64,000 nucleotides of DNA from BJHL01 sp040378885 (GTDB lineage Bacteria > Planctomycetota > Phycisphaerae > Phycisphaerales > UBA1924): NCBI GenBank assembly GCA_046316615.1, contig JBKDAN010000054.1, positions 8,161 to 72,160 of the forward strand, read 5' to 3'. Both the position numbers and the translations under genes were made by a program. Positions within the stretch are counted from its first letter, which is position 1; each line of letters begins with the position of its first letter. Shown here piece by piece: positions 51,357-60,740 of the stretch. The notes under the pieces were generated by a model. The model was given only the letters and a program-made list of their open reading frames with translations, was not told the DNA's origin and did not search any database.

Positions 51357-51692
51357 ATGAACATTCACGAGCAACGCCATGGCGCGGTGACGGTGATCAA
51401 GCCCGAAGGTCCATTGACCGGCGGGGATGCTGTCATTTTTCGGCAGCGACTGGGTGATGTGATGCAGCGGAGCCTTGGGCGGCTGATCGTGGATGCATCG
51501 GCCGTGGCGTTTGTAGACAGCCAAGGGCTGGAGGTGCTGTCGGACGCGAGCGACCAACTGAGCAGCAGCGGGCGTGTGCTGCGCATGTGCGGCACGACGG
51601 AGACGCTGCGCGAGGTGCTGGATGTGACGGGCCTTGCGGAGAAGTTTGAGCACTACACGGATGTGAATACGGCGGTGAGGAGTTTCCTGTGA
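51357..51692 (+). CDS. STAS-domain protein, anti-sigma-factor-antagonist type
   Basis: 111 residues, a single STAS fold (VTVIKPEGPLTGGDAV) with the conserved Ser in AVAFVDSQGLEVL where SpoIIAA-type proteins are phosphorylated. It begins 22 bases after the kinase stop and its stop overlaps the GTG of the assembly ATPase gene (51689), so translation is coupled. It may connect the kinase to partner switching, or regulate the assembly machine directly; both are inference. Confidence 0.85.
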   Translation: MNIHEQRHGAVTVIKPEGPLTGGDAVIFRQRLGDVMQRSLGRLIVDASAVAFVDSQGLEVLSDASDQLSSSGRVLRMCGTTETLREVLDVTGLAEKFEHYTDVNTAVRSFL

Positions 51693-53581
51693 AGTTTCCT
51701 TTCGGCCAGAATCCGAAGAATGAGGCGCTGCCCATCAGCGGGATCACGCCCACGCCCGTGACGGAATCGCCACTGACGGCGCCGATCACGCCTGGTGTGC
51801 CTGCGCAGCCGCCTGCGCCGGCGGCACCCAAGCGGCTGCGCGTGGGTGATGTGTTGGTGCAGGAAGGGCACGTCACGCGCGATCAACTGGAGAAGGCGCT
51901 GGCGGAGCAGAAGGGCACCGGCAAGATGGTGGGTGAGGCGCTGGTGGCGCAGGGCGTCATCAGTCCGACTGCGCTGGTGCGCGCGCTGGCGAAGGTGATG
52001 GGTGTGCCTGGCGTTGTGCTGCGGCACGGGCTGCTTGACCCGGCGGTGATGAAGCTGGTGGGCGCGGAAGAGTGCGAGCGGCTGAAGCTGATTCCGATGT
52101 TCAAGGTCGGCAACACGCTGACAGTGGCAATGGCAGAGCCGCAGAGCCTGCCGACGATTGACCGGTTGAAGCAGGTGACGGGGCTGAACATTCGTCCGGT
52201 GCTGGCGCTGGAAGCGAACGTTGTTGAGTACGTGAATCGCTACGCGCGTGGTGATGTTGATATTGACGCGTTCCTCACGAGCCTGACGGAGCAGGACGTG
52301 GAGGTTGTGGAGCGCGAGGCGGTGGATGAGGGGCCTTCGACTGACCTGGACAAGATGATCGCGGGGAACCCGATCATCAATCTGGTCAATATCGCGCTGA
52401 TCACGGCGGTGAAGGATCGCGCGAGCGATATTCACATTGAGCCGGACAAGAAGGGAACGCGGATTCGGTATCGTGTGGACGGCACGCTGCGGAGCCTGAT
52501 GAAGCCGCCGCCGGGAATGCATGCGAGCATTGTGTCGCGCGTGAAAGTCATCGGAAAGATGGATATTGCGGAGAAGCGCCTGCCGCAGGAAGGTCGCGTG
52601 CGCATTGTGGCGGAAGGGCGCGAGATTGACTTGCGCGTGAGCAGTATGCCCACGCTGCTGGGCGAGAAGATCGTGGTGCGCATCCTCGATAAGGCGAACC
52701 TGAAGGTTCGACTGGAGGATCTGGGCTTCCGCGATGAGCCGATGCATGTGTTCAAGCGGTTCCTGGATCAGAGCCACGGGATGGCGCTGGTGACTGGGCC
52801 GACGGGCAGCGGCAAGACGACGACGCTGTACAGCGCGCTGGACTTGCTGCGCGGGCCTGAAGTGAACATTCTGACGGTTGAAGATCCGGTTGAGTATCAA
52901 CTGGAGATGGTGAATCAGATTCAGGTGAATGACGCGATCGGGCTGAGCTTTGCGCGGTCGCTGCGGAGCATTCTGCGGCAGGATCCGGACATCATCATGG
53001 TGGGTGAGATTCGCGACCAGGACACGGCGCGGGTGGCGACGCAGGCTGCCCTGACGGGGCACTTGGTCTTGGCGACGCTGCACACCAATGACGCGCCGGG
53101 CAGCGTGGCGCGATTGGTGGACATGGGCATTGAACCGTACCTGCTGAGCGGCGCGTTGAACGGCGCGGTGGCGCAGCGACTGGCGCGGACGGTGTGTCAG
53201 GCGTGCGCGACGAAGTACTACCCGAGCGAGCAGGTGCTGGCGGATGCGGGTATATCGCATGAAGCGGGGCGGGCGTTCCGCAAGGGTGCGGGGTGCCAGC
53301 GGTGCCATGACAGTGGCTTCCAGGGGCGCACAGGCATTTATGAAGTGTTTGAAGTGACGCCTGAACTGCGGCGGATGATTCACCATGCGCGGCCCACGCA
53401 CGAGCTGCGAGGCGCGATGAAAAAGGAAGGGCTGCTGACGCTGCGCGAAGAGGGCGTGCTCGTCGCTCTGGAAGGGCGGACGAGTTTGGAAGAGATTCTG
53501 CGCGTGACGCAGAATGATGATGATGAGCAGCAACTGAATGCGACCAACACGCACGCGACTGACACGCGGGAGGCCGCATGA
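51689..53581 (+). CDS. Type IV pilus/type II secretion assembly ATPase (PilB/GspE family)
   Basis: 630 residues from a GTG. An N-terminal MshEN/GspE-N-like domain (RVGDVLVQEGHVTRDQLEKA) is followed by the RecA-like ATPase with Walker A GPTGSGKTTTLYSAL near residue 370, an aspartate box EDPVEYQ, Walker B IMVGEIRDQDTA and a tetra-Cys zinc motif CQACATKYY...CQRCHDSGFQ. It powers pilin or pseudopilin assembly. Overlap of the ATG of the next gene with this stop marks a coupled operon. Confidence 0.95.
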   Translation: MKFPFGQNPKNEALPISGITPTPVTESPLTAPITPGVPAQPPAPAAPKRLRVGDVLVQEGHVTRDQLEKALAEQKGTGKMVGEALVAQGVISPTALVRALAKVMGVPGVVLRHGLLDPAVMKLVGAEECERLKLIPMFKVGNTLTVAMAEPQSLPTIDRLKQVTGLNIRPVLALEANVVEYVNRYARGDVDIDAFLTSLTEQDVEVVEREAVDEGPSTDLDKMIAGNPIINLVNIALITAVKDRASDIHIEPDKKGTRIRYRVDGTLRSLMKPPPGMHASIVSRVKVIGKMDIAEKRLPQEGRVRIVAEGREIDLRVSSMPTLLGEKIVVRILDKANLKVRLEDLGFRDEPMHVFKRFLDQSHGMALVTGPTGSGKTTTLYSALDLLRGPEVNILTVEDPVEYQLEMVNQIQVNDAIGLSFARSLRSILRQDPDIIMVGEIRDQDTARVATQAALTGHLVLATLHTNDAPGSVARLVDMGIEPYLLSGALNGAVAQRLARTVCQACATKYYPSEQVLADAGISHEAGRAFRKGAGCQRCHDSGFQGRTGIYEVFEVTPELRRMIHHARPTHELRGAMKKEGLLTLREEGVLVALEGRTSLEEILRVTQNDDDEQQLNATNTHATDTREAA

Positions 53582-54810
53582 AGATCGCGTACAAGGGATA
53601 TGACCGCAGCGGTAAGGCTGTGCGCGGTGTCGTGGACACGGGCGACTCACGCGAGGCGGCGGAACTGCTGCGCAAGCAGGGGATCATCGCGACGGAACTG
53701 GCGGCGGCGAGTGCGGGTGATCTTGATGCGCCGGTGCTGAACAGCAAGAAGCGCGTGCGCTTTGGCGGCGGCAAGCGGCTGGATAGTGTGGTGTTCATGT
53801 GCCGGCAGTTGTCGCTGCTGGTGGCAACGGGCACGCCGCTGGTGGAAGCGCTGCAATCGCTGGAGAACCAGTCGCCCAAGGGTGAGTGGCGCAGCACGCT
53901 GGCGAACCTGCGCGAGAAGCTGGAAGAAGGCAAGACGCTGGCTGAAGCGATGGCAGGACACCCAGAGTACTTCGATGCGGTGTGCCGAAGCATGGTGGCT
54001 GCGGGCGAGAGCGGCGGCAAGCTGGATGTGATGCTGGATCGACTGGGGACGCTGCTGCGGCAGCAGTCCAAGATTCGCAAGACGGTGACGCACGCGATGA
54101 TTTATCCCGCGCTCCTCATGTGTGTGGCGCTGGGCGTGATGATCGCGATGGTGGGCTTTGTGCTGCCGCGATTTGAGGGGCTGTTCAAGAGTCTGGATAC
54201 TGAACTGCCTGCGATGACGAAGGTGCTGATGGGTGTCAGCCATTTTGTGCGGGCGAACTGGCCATACATCACGGCGGGCGTTGTTGGAACGGTGGTGGGC
54301 GGGTTCTTCTACTTGCGATCACAGGCGGGCAAGCGGCTGATTGACACGCTGAGTCTGCGGATTCCGAAACTGGGAACGTTTACACGGGTGTATGCGACGG
54401 CGCGCATCATGCGGGTGCTGGCGACGCTGCTGGAGGGCAAGGTGCCTCTGCTGGAGGCACTGGCGCTGGCGAAGTACAGCGTGCCCAACACATACTACAT
54501 CGCGTTGATGCGACGCGCGGAGGAAGCGGTGCTGCGCGGGGAAGCGCTCAGCCAGGGACTGAATGACGCGACGCTGGTGCCGCCGGCGATTCTGGAAGCT
54601 GTGAAGAGCGGTGAACGCTCGGGGCGGCTGGCGGATGTGCTGACGAGCGTTGCGGAGTACATGGACGAAGACACGCAAGCGACGATCAAGACGGTGACAG
54701 GACTGCTGGAACCGCTGATTCTGCTTGTGCTGGGACTGATTGTGGGTTCGATGGCCATCAGCATGTTGTTGCCGCTGTTTGATCTGACGGCGGCGGGAGG
54801 CGGCAAGTGA
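53578..54810 (+). CDS. Inner-membrane platform protein (PilC/GspF family)
   Basis: 410 residues in ATGA overlap with the ATPase gene. The duplicated GspF cytoplasmic domains are recognised by LVATGTPLVEALQSLEN and VATLLEGKVPLLEALALA-like repeats (MRVLATLLEGKVPLLEALAL). Three hydrophobic segments anchor it. It serves as the rotor platform for the assembly ATPase. Confidence 0.93.
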   Translation: MKIAYKGYDRSGKAVRGVVDTGDSREAAELLRKQGIIATELAAASAGDLDAPVLNSKKRVRFGGGKRLDSVVFMCRQLSLLVATGTPLVEALQSLENQSPKGEWRSTLANLREKLEEGKTLAEAMAGHPEYFDAVCRSMVAAGESGGKLDVMLDRLGTLLRQQSKIRKTVTHAMIYPALLMCVALGVMIAMVGFVLPRFEGLFKSLDTELPAMTKVLMGVSHFVRANWPYITAGVVGTVVGGFFYLRSQAGKRLIDTLSLRIPKLGTFTRVYATARIMRVLATLLEGKVPLLEALALAKYSVPNTYYIALMRRAEEAVLRGEALSQGLNDATLVPPAILEAVKSGERSGRLADVLTSVAEYMDEDTQATIKTVTGLLEPLILLVLGLIVGSMAISMLLPLFDLTAAGGGK

Positions 54811-55907
54811 CGAGCAAAGGACTGCACATTGCGGGTGGCGCGGGCGTGATCGGCGTTGATGTGGGCGATCGGTGGATGATCGCATCGCAACTGGTGTCGC
54901 GCGGACATGGACGCGCGGCGATGGGCGCGAGCGTGCGATTGCCGCGGACGGCGACGGGTGCGCTGACTGCACAGGAGGCGACGCTGCTGGGGCAGACGAT
55001 TGCGCATGCGGGATTCACGGGATCGCGCATTGCGCTGGTTGCGCCGGACGCGGCGTTGCTGCCTGCGGTGCTGGAACTGCCTCCGAGGACGTCGAAGGCT
55101 CCGATTGAGCAACTGGCGCGGATTGAAGTGGCGCGGATTCATCGGCGGGAGCCTGACGGGTTTGACCTCGCGACGTGGGATCTGCCTGCGACGGACCGCA
55201 CGCGCGGCGTGACGCATGCGATGGCGCTGGCGCTGCCGACGGACGCGGGTGATGTGGCGGCGACGGCATTTGACGTGACGGGCGCGGATGTGGTGGCGAT
55301 TGAGCCGCGTGCTTGTGCGTTGGCGCGGTGCGGCGCGGCGGCGAGTGGCGGCATTCCCGGGTTGTACGGCGTGGTGGACGTGGGCTGGAGCGCGACGACG
55401 CTGGTGCTGGTGCATGTGACGGGCGACACGCCGGCGAGCGTGGTGTATGAGCGGCGCATGCAGGAAGTGCAACTGGGCGGCTGCATCGAGCGGCTGCGGC
55501 AGGCGATTGGTGTGGACACGGATGTGGCGGAAGCGGCGATGCGGCGCAGCGAGGAAGAGATGCGCGAAGCCAAGCTTGCGGAGCTGTATCGCACGATTCG
55601 GCGCTTTCAGACGGAGCTGTCGGACGCGCTGGTGCCTGAGGTGCAGCGGTCGTTTGTGTATGCGATGCAGCGGTATCCGGCGATTCCGATGGCTGGTGTG
55701 TGGCTCACGGGTGAAGGAGCGTGCGTGCGCGGCGTGCGGGCGCGGCTGTCAAGTGCGCTGGCGCTGGATGTGGCGCTGATGACGCCCGCGACGGTGACGC
55801 AGGTGGATGAACGCAGCCCGCTGGCGCGGGATGCGATGCTCATGACATCGCTGGGGCTGGCGGCGTTTGCGGAGGCCGGAGCGCGGCAGGAAAGGAGAGC
55901 GGCGTGA
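54807..55907 (+). CDS. PilM-like actin-fold assembly protein
   Basis: 366 residues from a GTG in overlap. VIGVDVGDRWMIASQLV is the ASKHA/FtsA-like phosphate-binding loop of PilM; VVDVGWSATTLVLVHVTG provides the second loop. Position directly before PilN- and PilO-like genes confirms the assignment. PilM links the cytoplasmic ring to PilN. Confidence 0.87.
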   Translation: MTSKGLHIAGGAGVIGVDVGDRWMIASQLVSRGHGRAAMGASVRLPRTATGALTAQEATLLGQTIAHAGFTGSRIALVAPDAALLPAVLELPPRTSKAPIEQLARIEVARIHRREPDGFDLATWDLPATDRTRGVTHAMALALPTDAGDVAATAFDVTGADVVAIEPRACALARCGAAASGGIPGLYGVVDVGWSATTLVLVHVTGDTPASVVYERRMQEVQLGGCIERLRQAIGVDTDVAEAAMRRSEEEMREAKLAELYRTIRRFQTELSDALVPEVQRSFVYAMQRYPAIPMAGVWLTGEGACVRGVRARLSSALALDVALMTPATVTQVDERSPLARDAMLMTSLGLAAFAEAGARQERRAA

Positions 55908-56557
55908 GCAACTCCATGACGAACGGCGTGTCGCTGAGCGGCGTGAATCTGTTGTCGCCAGCGCGGCGCGAGCGGGCGCGGCGGCGGATGCTGACGCGGC
56001 GCTGGGCCGGCGGGCTGGTGATCTATGCGCTGACGCTGGGCGGGCTGTCGATGACGGCGCTGCTGTCGTCGCGCGTGCAGACATCGGCGGAGAGCGAGCT
56101 TGCGTCGATCAACTCGCAACTGGAGAGCAGTGAAGCGCAGCTAAAGACGCTGCAGACGCAGCAGGCGGACCTGCGCAAGCGGGTGAACGCTGCGCGGGCG
56201 GTGGGGCACCACGCGAACTGGAGCGTGCTGCTGCGAATGATCGTGAGCCGGCGCGCTGAGGCGATGACGTTTGATGAAATGACGCTGACGCACCGGCTGG
56301 AAGTGGTGACGCCTGAGCGCAAGGCGCAGGGCAAGACGACGCCCGCGGTGACGCAGGACTGCTACGACCTGACGCTGGCGGGCGTGACGGACCATGTGCG
56401 CAGCGTGAACGCGTTTGTGGTCGCGCTGGAGGAATCGGGCTTGTTTGAGCGGGTGCGGCGCGGTGAGGCCGGTGCGCCGGATGCGCGCGGGACGTACTTC
56501 CGCGTGATCTGCACGATGCGCGACGGGCAACAGCAGATAGAGGAGAAGCGGCGATGA
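55904..56557 (+). CDS. PilN-like inner-membrane alignment protein
   Basis: 217 residues from a GTG in a GTGA overlap. A basic cytoplasmic N-terminus (LSPARRERARRRMLTRRW) is followed by one transmembrane helix (about residues 35-55) and a coiled coil (ELASINSQLESSEAQLKTLQ). The C-terminal part is ferredoxin-like. The N-terminus should bind the PilM-like protein. Confidence 0.85.
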   Translation: MSNSMTNGVSLSGVNLLSPARRERARRRMLTRRWAGGLVIYALTLGGLSMTALLSSRVQTSAESELASINSQLESSEAQLKTLQTQQADLRKRVNAARAVGHHANWSVLLRMIVSRRAEAMTFDEMTLTHRLEVVTPERKAQGKTTPAVTQDCYDLTLAGVTDHVRSVNAFVVALEESGLFERVRRGEAGAPDARGTYFRVICTMRDGQQQIEEKRR

Positions 56558-57168
56558 ACGAAGCGACAACGACGCGAGGACAGCGGACGATGCCTGCTCA
56601 CGCGGTGCACGCGGTGGGTGGCGCGGGCGCACTTGCGCTGGGCGCGGTGTTCTTTGTGCTGGTGCTGGCGCCGATGCAGGCTCGCTACGCGAAGGCGCAG
56701 CAGGATGCGTCGAAGCTCACGACGGCGAGCGATGCACTGGCGGCGACGGATGACAAGATCGACAGCGCTCGCAAACAGGTGGATGCGCTCCAGAAGCAGC
56801 TTGGTGAGTCGGTGCAGTTGCAGCCAGCGAGCAGCGTGAACCGCGTGGTGCAGCAGGTGACGGATGTCGCGGTTGCGGCGGGGCTGGAAGTGGCGGAAGT
56901 GAAGCCTGGCGAGCGGACGGCGGGTTCGGCACGCGAGTTTGCGGTGGTGCCGATTCAACTGGTGGCGAGCGGCACGTTTGCGCAGGCGCTGACCTTCCTC
57001 GAGCAGAGCAATCAGCAGTTTCGGGATATCGCGACGCGGGGCATCAGCCTGCAGCGGGTCGATGGCGAGCAGGGGAAGGTGCGAGTTGCGCTGGAACTGG
57101 CGTGGCACACGTTGCCTGCGGAGAGTGCGGGCGGTAACGGTCGTAACGAATCCGCGGGCGCACGATGA
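56554..57168 (+). CDS. PilO-like inner-membrane alignment protein
   Basis: 204 residues. One transmembrane helix (about 22-42) and a long coiled coil (KIDSARKQVDALQKQLGE) precede a beta-alpha periplasmic domain that contains the PilO-type PIQLVASGTFAQALTFLEQS. Forms the alignment complex with PilN. Confidence 0.87.
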   Translation: MNEATTTRGQRTMPAHAVHAVGGAGALALGAVFFVLVLAPMQARYAKAQQDASKLTTASDALAATDDKIDSARKQVDALQKQLGESVQLQPASSVNRVVQQVTDVAVAAGLEVAEVKPGERTAGSAREFAVVPIQLVASGTFAQALTFLEQSNQQFRDIATRGISLQRVDGEQGKVRVALELAWHTLPAESAGGNGRNESAGAR

Positions 57169-57222
57169 GCGATTTGTGCGCGGATTGGTTGACAGCGGCG
57201 GGCGTGAATCGTCGGTTGTGGC

Positions 57223-57834
57223 GTGGAACTGACGAAACAACACAAAGTCCTTCTGGGTGTTCTGGGCGTTGGCGTGCTTGCGGTCGTTGCCGACCGTGTG
57301 CTGCTGGGCGGCGCGACTGCGCCGGAGGCGGCGAAGGCCGCGACGCCTGAAGTGGTGCGCGAGTCGAAGGCGGCGACGGAGGTTGCGCCTGAGACGACCG
57401 CCGTCGCGGACCGGCTGGCTGCGTTCGCTGACGATGATGATCTGGTGCATGATGCGGATGTGAACGCGGCGTTTGCCGAGCGCGTCGAGGCGCCGGCTGC
57501 CTCGGCGACTGCGAGCAAGACGCTGTTTCCGCGAACGAACGGCATTGTGTGCATCGGGCACACATCGATGGATACGGCGGAGCTGACGGCGCACTTTCGG
57601 GCGCATGTCAAGCTGTCGAGCGTGATCTTGAACCCCAAGCCCATGGCGTTCATCTCGGGTGAGAAGTTTGAGCTGAACGACTCGCATGTCATCGGTGGCA
57701 AGGCGGCGGCGGTGTGCCAGCACGAGGTGAAGCTGCTGGAAGTGCACGGGCCGGATCGGCAGGCTCGGCGGGCGGGGTCGGCGATTGTGCTGATTGATGG
57801 CAAGCACCGGGTGGAACTGGTGATTGACCGGTAA
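57223..57834 (+). CDS. Inner-membrane protein of the assembly operon (PilP/GspC position)
   Basis: 203 residues from a GTG. One N-terminal transmembrane helix, an Ala/Glu-rich linker, then a periplasmic domain with TNGIVCIGHTSMDTAELTAH and FISGEKFELNDSHVI. Its position after PilO suggests the PilP/GspC role, connecting to a secretin, but I do not recognise the domain itself. No secretin gene is in the window. Confidence 0.65.
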   Translation: MELTKQHKVLLGVLGVGVLAVVADRVLLGGATAPEAAKAATPEVVRESKAATEVAPETTAVADRLAAFADDDDLVHDADVNAAFAERVEAPAASATASKTLFPRTNGIVCIGHTSMDTAELTAHFRAHVKLSSVILNPKPMAFISGEKFELNDSHVIGGKAAAVCQHEVKLLEVHGPDRQARRAGSAIVLIDGKHRVELVIDR

Positions 57835-58015
57835 CTGCGGTGCTGGTCGTGCGGCCTGGGACGGTTGCACGTGTGGCGCGGCGGTCGACCCCCGTGAGTT
57901 GGAGCCGCAAGGCTCATGGCACGAGGAAATTGCGACGACATTGAAAGTGCTGCATCGTTGTGGCTGCGTCAGTCACGACGAGTACGGCGGTGGGGCGGTC
58001 TTGGAGAGCACAGCT

Positions 58016-58492
58016 ATGGTGCGTGGCACGCAGCAACTTCGTCGCGGTTTCAGCTTGATTGAGCTGGTGATCGTGATCGTCATCATCGGGATCATCGCGG
58101 CGATCGCGATTCCTCGCATGAGTCGTGGCGCGCAGGGCGCTGCTGAGAGCAGCCTCAAGGCCAATCTCGCGGTGCTGCGCAACGCGATTGACTTGTTCCA
58201 CACAGAGCACGAGGGGAAGTACCCGAATGCTGCAGCGTTTGCGGCCGAGATGACGGGTTACACCGATCTTGAAGTGACGGCGGTCGAGACGTCGCGCACG
58301 GGCGACTTCATTTATGGCCCGTATCTGCGTGAAGTGCCGATCATGCCTGTGCCTGGTGCGGGCAGCAAGCTAAATGGTGTTGCCGCCGGGCCCGGTACTG
58401 GCGTTGGTTGGATCTACAACGCGACGACCGGCAAGATCTACGCAAACACCGCGGAGCAGGCTCTGAATGGCGACGACTTCTCCGACTGGTGA
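58016..58492 (+). CDS. Major pseudopilin-type protein (GspG-like)
   Basis: 158 residues from the ATG at 58016. The prepilin leader ends RRG before FSLIELVIVIVIIGIIAAIA with Glu at +5. The C-terminal part contains the TEHEGKYPNAAAF segment common to GspG pseudopilins. A terminator-like hairpin follows before the next gene, consistent with higher expression of this major subunit. Confidence 0.9.
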   Translation: MVRGTQQLRRGFSLIELVIVIVIIGIIAAIAIPRMSRGAQGAAESSLKANLAVLRNAIDLFHTEHEGKYPNAAAFAAEMTGYTDLEVTAVETSRTGDFIYGPYLREVPIMPVPGAGSKLNGVAAGPGTGVGWIYNATTGKIYANTAEQALNGDDFSDW

Positions 58493-58514
58493 TTGATGTG
58501 AACTGAGTGTTTTC

Positions 58515-58542
58515 AACGCCGATGCGGTTACGCGTCGGCGTT
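58515..58542 (+). terminator. Internal terminator-like hairpin after the GspG-like gene
   Basis: AACGCCGATGCG / CGCGTCGGCGTT with a GTTA tetraloop (one G-T pair), then TGTCG. A weak T-tract suggests partial termination and read-through to the minor pseudopilins. Confidence 0.55.
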
Positions 58543-58559
58543 TGTCGTAGGAGGCTGGC

Positions 58560-59156
58560 ATGAGTCGGCATCGCGCATTCAGCATGATCGAGCTGGTGAT
58601 CGTGCTTGTGATCGTCGGCGTGACGGCGGCGATCGCGGTGCCGCGATATGTGAACAGCGTGCAGCGGACGAAGGTGGACGGCGCGGCGCGACGGATTGCG
58701 GCGGATATCGAGCGACTGCGGGACCGGGCCCGGGCGCAGGGACGCGAGCAGCGGATGTACCTGGCGACGGCCGGGTATGTACTGGTGACGACGGACAGCG
58801 ACGGCAACAGCGTGACGGAGCCTGTGGATCTGACGCTTGATCCGTACGGCGTCGGCGTGAAGCCCGTGGTGGTGACTGAGCGAGGGCTGACGTTTGACTC
58901 ACTTGGACGTGCGAGTGAGCCGCTGGTGGTGTATGTGACCCAGGGCGAAGCGTCTCGCGGGGTGATGTTTGATCCGGTGACGAGTCGGGCCGAGGTATTC
59001 GTGCCCGAGCGCATGGACGACGGGCGACTGTCTGCGGACACGGTGGATGCGCCGCCGCGAGTGCGCGATGCGATGCCTGCGGGAACGAGGACTACGCCCA
59101 CGCTGCCGACGGAAGCGGTAGCACTGGCGACGGAGCTGAGCGATGTACTGCGATGA
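58560..59156 (+). CDS. Minor pseudopilin-type protein (GspH-like)
   Basis: 198 residues. The leader MSRHRA precedes FSMIELVIVLVIVGVTAAIA. The body is GspH-like in size with YLATAGYVLVTTDSDGNSVT. A GGAGG ribosome site (gtaggaggctggc) precedes the ATG. Confidence 0.85.
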   Translation: MSRHRAFSMIELVIVLVIVGVTAAIAVPRYVNSVQRTKVDGAARRIAADIERLRDRARAQGREQRMYLATAGYVLVTTDSDGNSVTEPVDLTLDPYGVGVKPVVVTERGLTFDSLGRASEPLVVYVTQGEASRGVMFDPVTSRAEVFVPERMDDGRLSADTVDAPPRVRDAMPAGTRTTPTLPTEAVALATELSDVLR

Positions 59157-59160
59157 GCGG

Positions 59161-60207
59161 ATGACAGCGCGTGCGCGTCGCGGCGGCTTCTCGCTGCTGG
59201 AGATGGTCGTGACCATGGGCGTGCTGGCGCTGGTCATGACGGTCATGACGTCGATCATGATGACGACAGCGAAGGCGCTGCCATCGGCGACGGATGCGGA
59301 TGTGCAACTGGACGCGGATGAGCGGGCGCTGCGCGAGGCGCTGTGGCTGGTGGCGGACGGCAAGCAGGTGACGGCCAACGCCACGAACAAGCTGGCGATC
59401 ATGGCGTCTGACGTTGATGGCGATGCGAGCGACGACGAGGTGGAGTTCACGTTTGCGGGCAGTGCGGGAAACCCGCTTGTCATGCAGCTTGCAGGCACAG
59501 ATGTTGCATTGGTGCGCGACGTGCAGGAGTTCGCGTTTGAGTTTGCGCGATCGACGCGGACGGTGAGCCAGGTGAGCGGCACGTATGAGACGGCTGAAGT
59601 GTTGCTTGACGGGTGGTCTGGTCCGGCGAGCGGGACGCGGACGTGTTCGTTCACGGGGACGCTGGCGATGCGACTGGCACCGCAGTTGCCTCATGATGCG
59701 ACGCACTATCGCATCACGCGGGCGAGGTATTTCGTCAAGCCGGTATCGGGCAAGACGTGCGCGGTTGAGCTATCGATCGCGGACGCGACAGCGGGAGGGA
59801 TGCCGGACATCTCGAGGGTTCGCTTCACGGTCAGCACGACGATCACCGGACTGCCTGCGGCGGGCGCGTGGGCGAATCAATCGATGGCATCGAACACATA
59901 CTGGCATGCGGCGTCGGAGCGGCCGTTTCTGTGGGCGGGCACGACGAATCTGACTGCGGAGTATGAACTGGGTGTGGACACGCTTGCGCCGCATGCGGGT
60001 GAGTTTGTGTATCAGCAGTTGACCAGCAGCACGGAGACGGCAAGCGGCGGCGCGATGCTGTTTGAGGTGTACGGCGTGGTGCGGCGGCCTGCAACGACGA
60101 CGACGACCAAGACGGTGGCGACGGCGCTGATGATGAAGGTGACGAAAGTGGACGGCACCGTGGTGCGAGCGACGGTGCCGCTGCGCAATGAGCCGGAGGT
60201 GCCGTGA
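59161..60207 (+). CDS. Minor pseudopilin-type protein (GspJ-like)
   Basis: 348 residues from the ATG at 59161; an ATG at 59143 overlaps the previous gene. The leader ends RRGG before FSLLEMVVTMGVLALVMTVM. The soluble part is long (about 310 residues) and beta-rich, which suits GspJ or a pilus-tip type minor pilin. The stop overlaps the next gene's start. Confidence 0.82.
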   Translation: MTARARRGGFSLLEMVVTMGVLALVMTVMTSIMMTTAKALPSATDADVQLDADERALREALWLVADGKQVTANATNKLAIMASDVDGDASDDEVEFTFAGSAGNPLVMQLAGTDVALVRDVQEFAFEFARSTRTVSQVSGTYETAEVLLDGWSGPASGTRTCSFTGTLAMRLAPQLPHDATHYRITRARYFVKPVSGKTCAVELSIADATAGGMPDISRVRFTVSTTITGLPAAGAWANQSMASNTYWHAASERPFLWAGTTNLTAEYELGVDTLAPHAGEFVYQQLTSSTETASGGAMLFEVYGVVRRPATTTTTKTVATALMMKVTKVDGTVVRATVPLRNEPEVP

Positions 60208-60740
60208 TGAAGAATCGCGACGCTTCACGCCGGGGTTTCACGCTGATTGAGGCGACGATCTCGCTTGTCATCGTTTCGGTGGTGGCGGTGGCGGGGCTAA
60301 GAGCTGTATCCATCTCGCGGAAGACGCGCATGTCGATCAATGACACGCTGCTAGCTCGCACGTATGCGGATCTGGTGATGACGGAGATTCTGAGCAAGCG
60401 GTATCGCGACGCTGTCGAGCCTGGCAACCCACTAGGCCCGGACAGTTCAGATGACGTGCTGGGACTGTGGGAGCGCATCGCGGACGATGTGGACGATTAC
60501 GCCGGGCACACGATCACTCCCATCAGCGATGTCAACATGAACGCGCTGAGTTCGGGCAACTGGGGCGCCGGTGTTGCAGTGACGTGGGTGGACTCAGCGG
60601 ACCCCACGAAGGAAGTCTCGGCTGAATCAGGCGTCAAACGCATCACGGTGGGTGTATTCAAAGGTGACCGCGTGATTCTGCGTGTCAGCGCGCTTCGCAC
60701 GTTGGCGGCGGACACATTGAGAGGGGTGCCCACACCATGA
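60204..60740 (+). CDS. Minor pseudopilin-type protein (GspI-like)
   Basis: 178 residues. The leader ends RRG before FTLIEATISLVIVSVVAVAG, Glu at +5. It starts GTGATG within the preceding stop region and ends in an ATGA overlap with the next gene, so minor subunits are made in fixed ratio. Confidence 0.83.
   Translation: MMKNRDASRRGFTLIEATISLVIVSVVAVAGLRAVSISRKTRMSINDTLLARTYADLVMTEILSKRYRDAVEPGNPLGPDSSDDVLGLWERIADDVDDYAGHTITPISDVNMNALSSGNWGAGVAVTWVDSADPTKEVSAESGVKRITVGVFKGDRVILRVSALRTLAADTLRGVPTP

Noticed and set aside
49373..53650. Very long minus-strand open frames opposite the kinase, ATPase and PilO-like genes.
   Set aside because: They are Arg/His/Gln-rich antisense frames produced by G-ending codons on the plus strand; no domain, start site or signal supports them, whereas the plus-strand genes have clear motifs.
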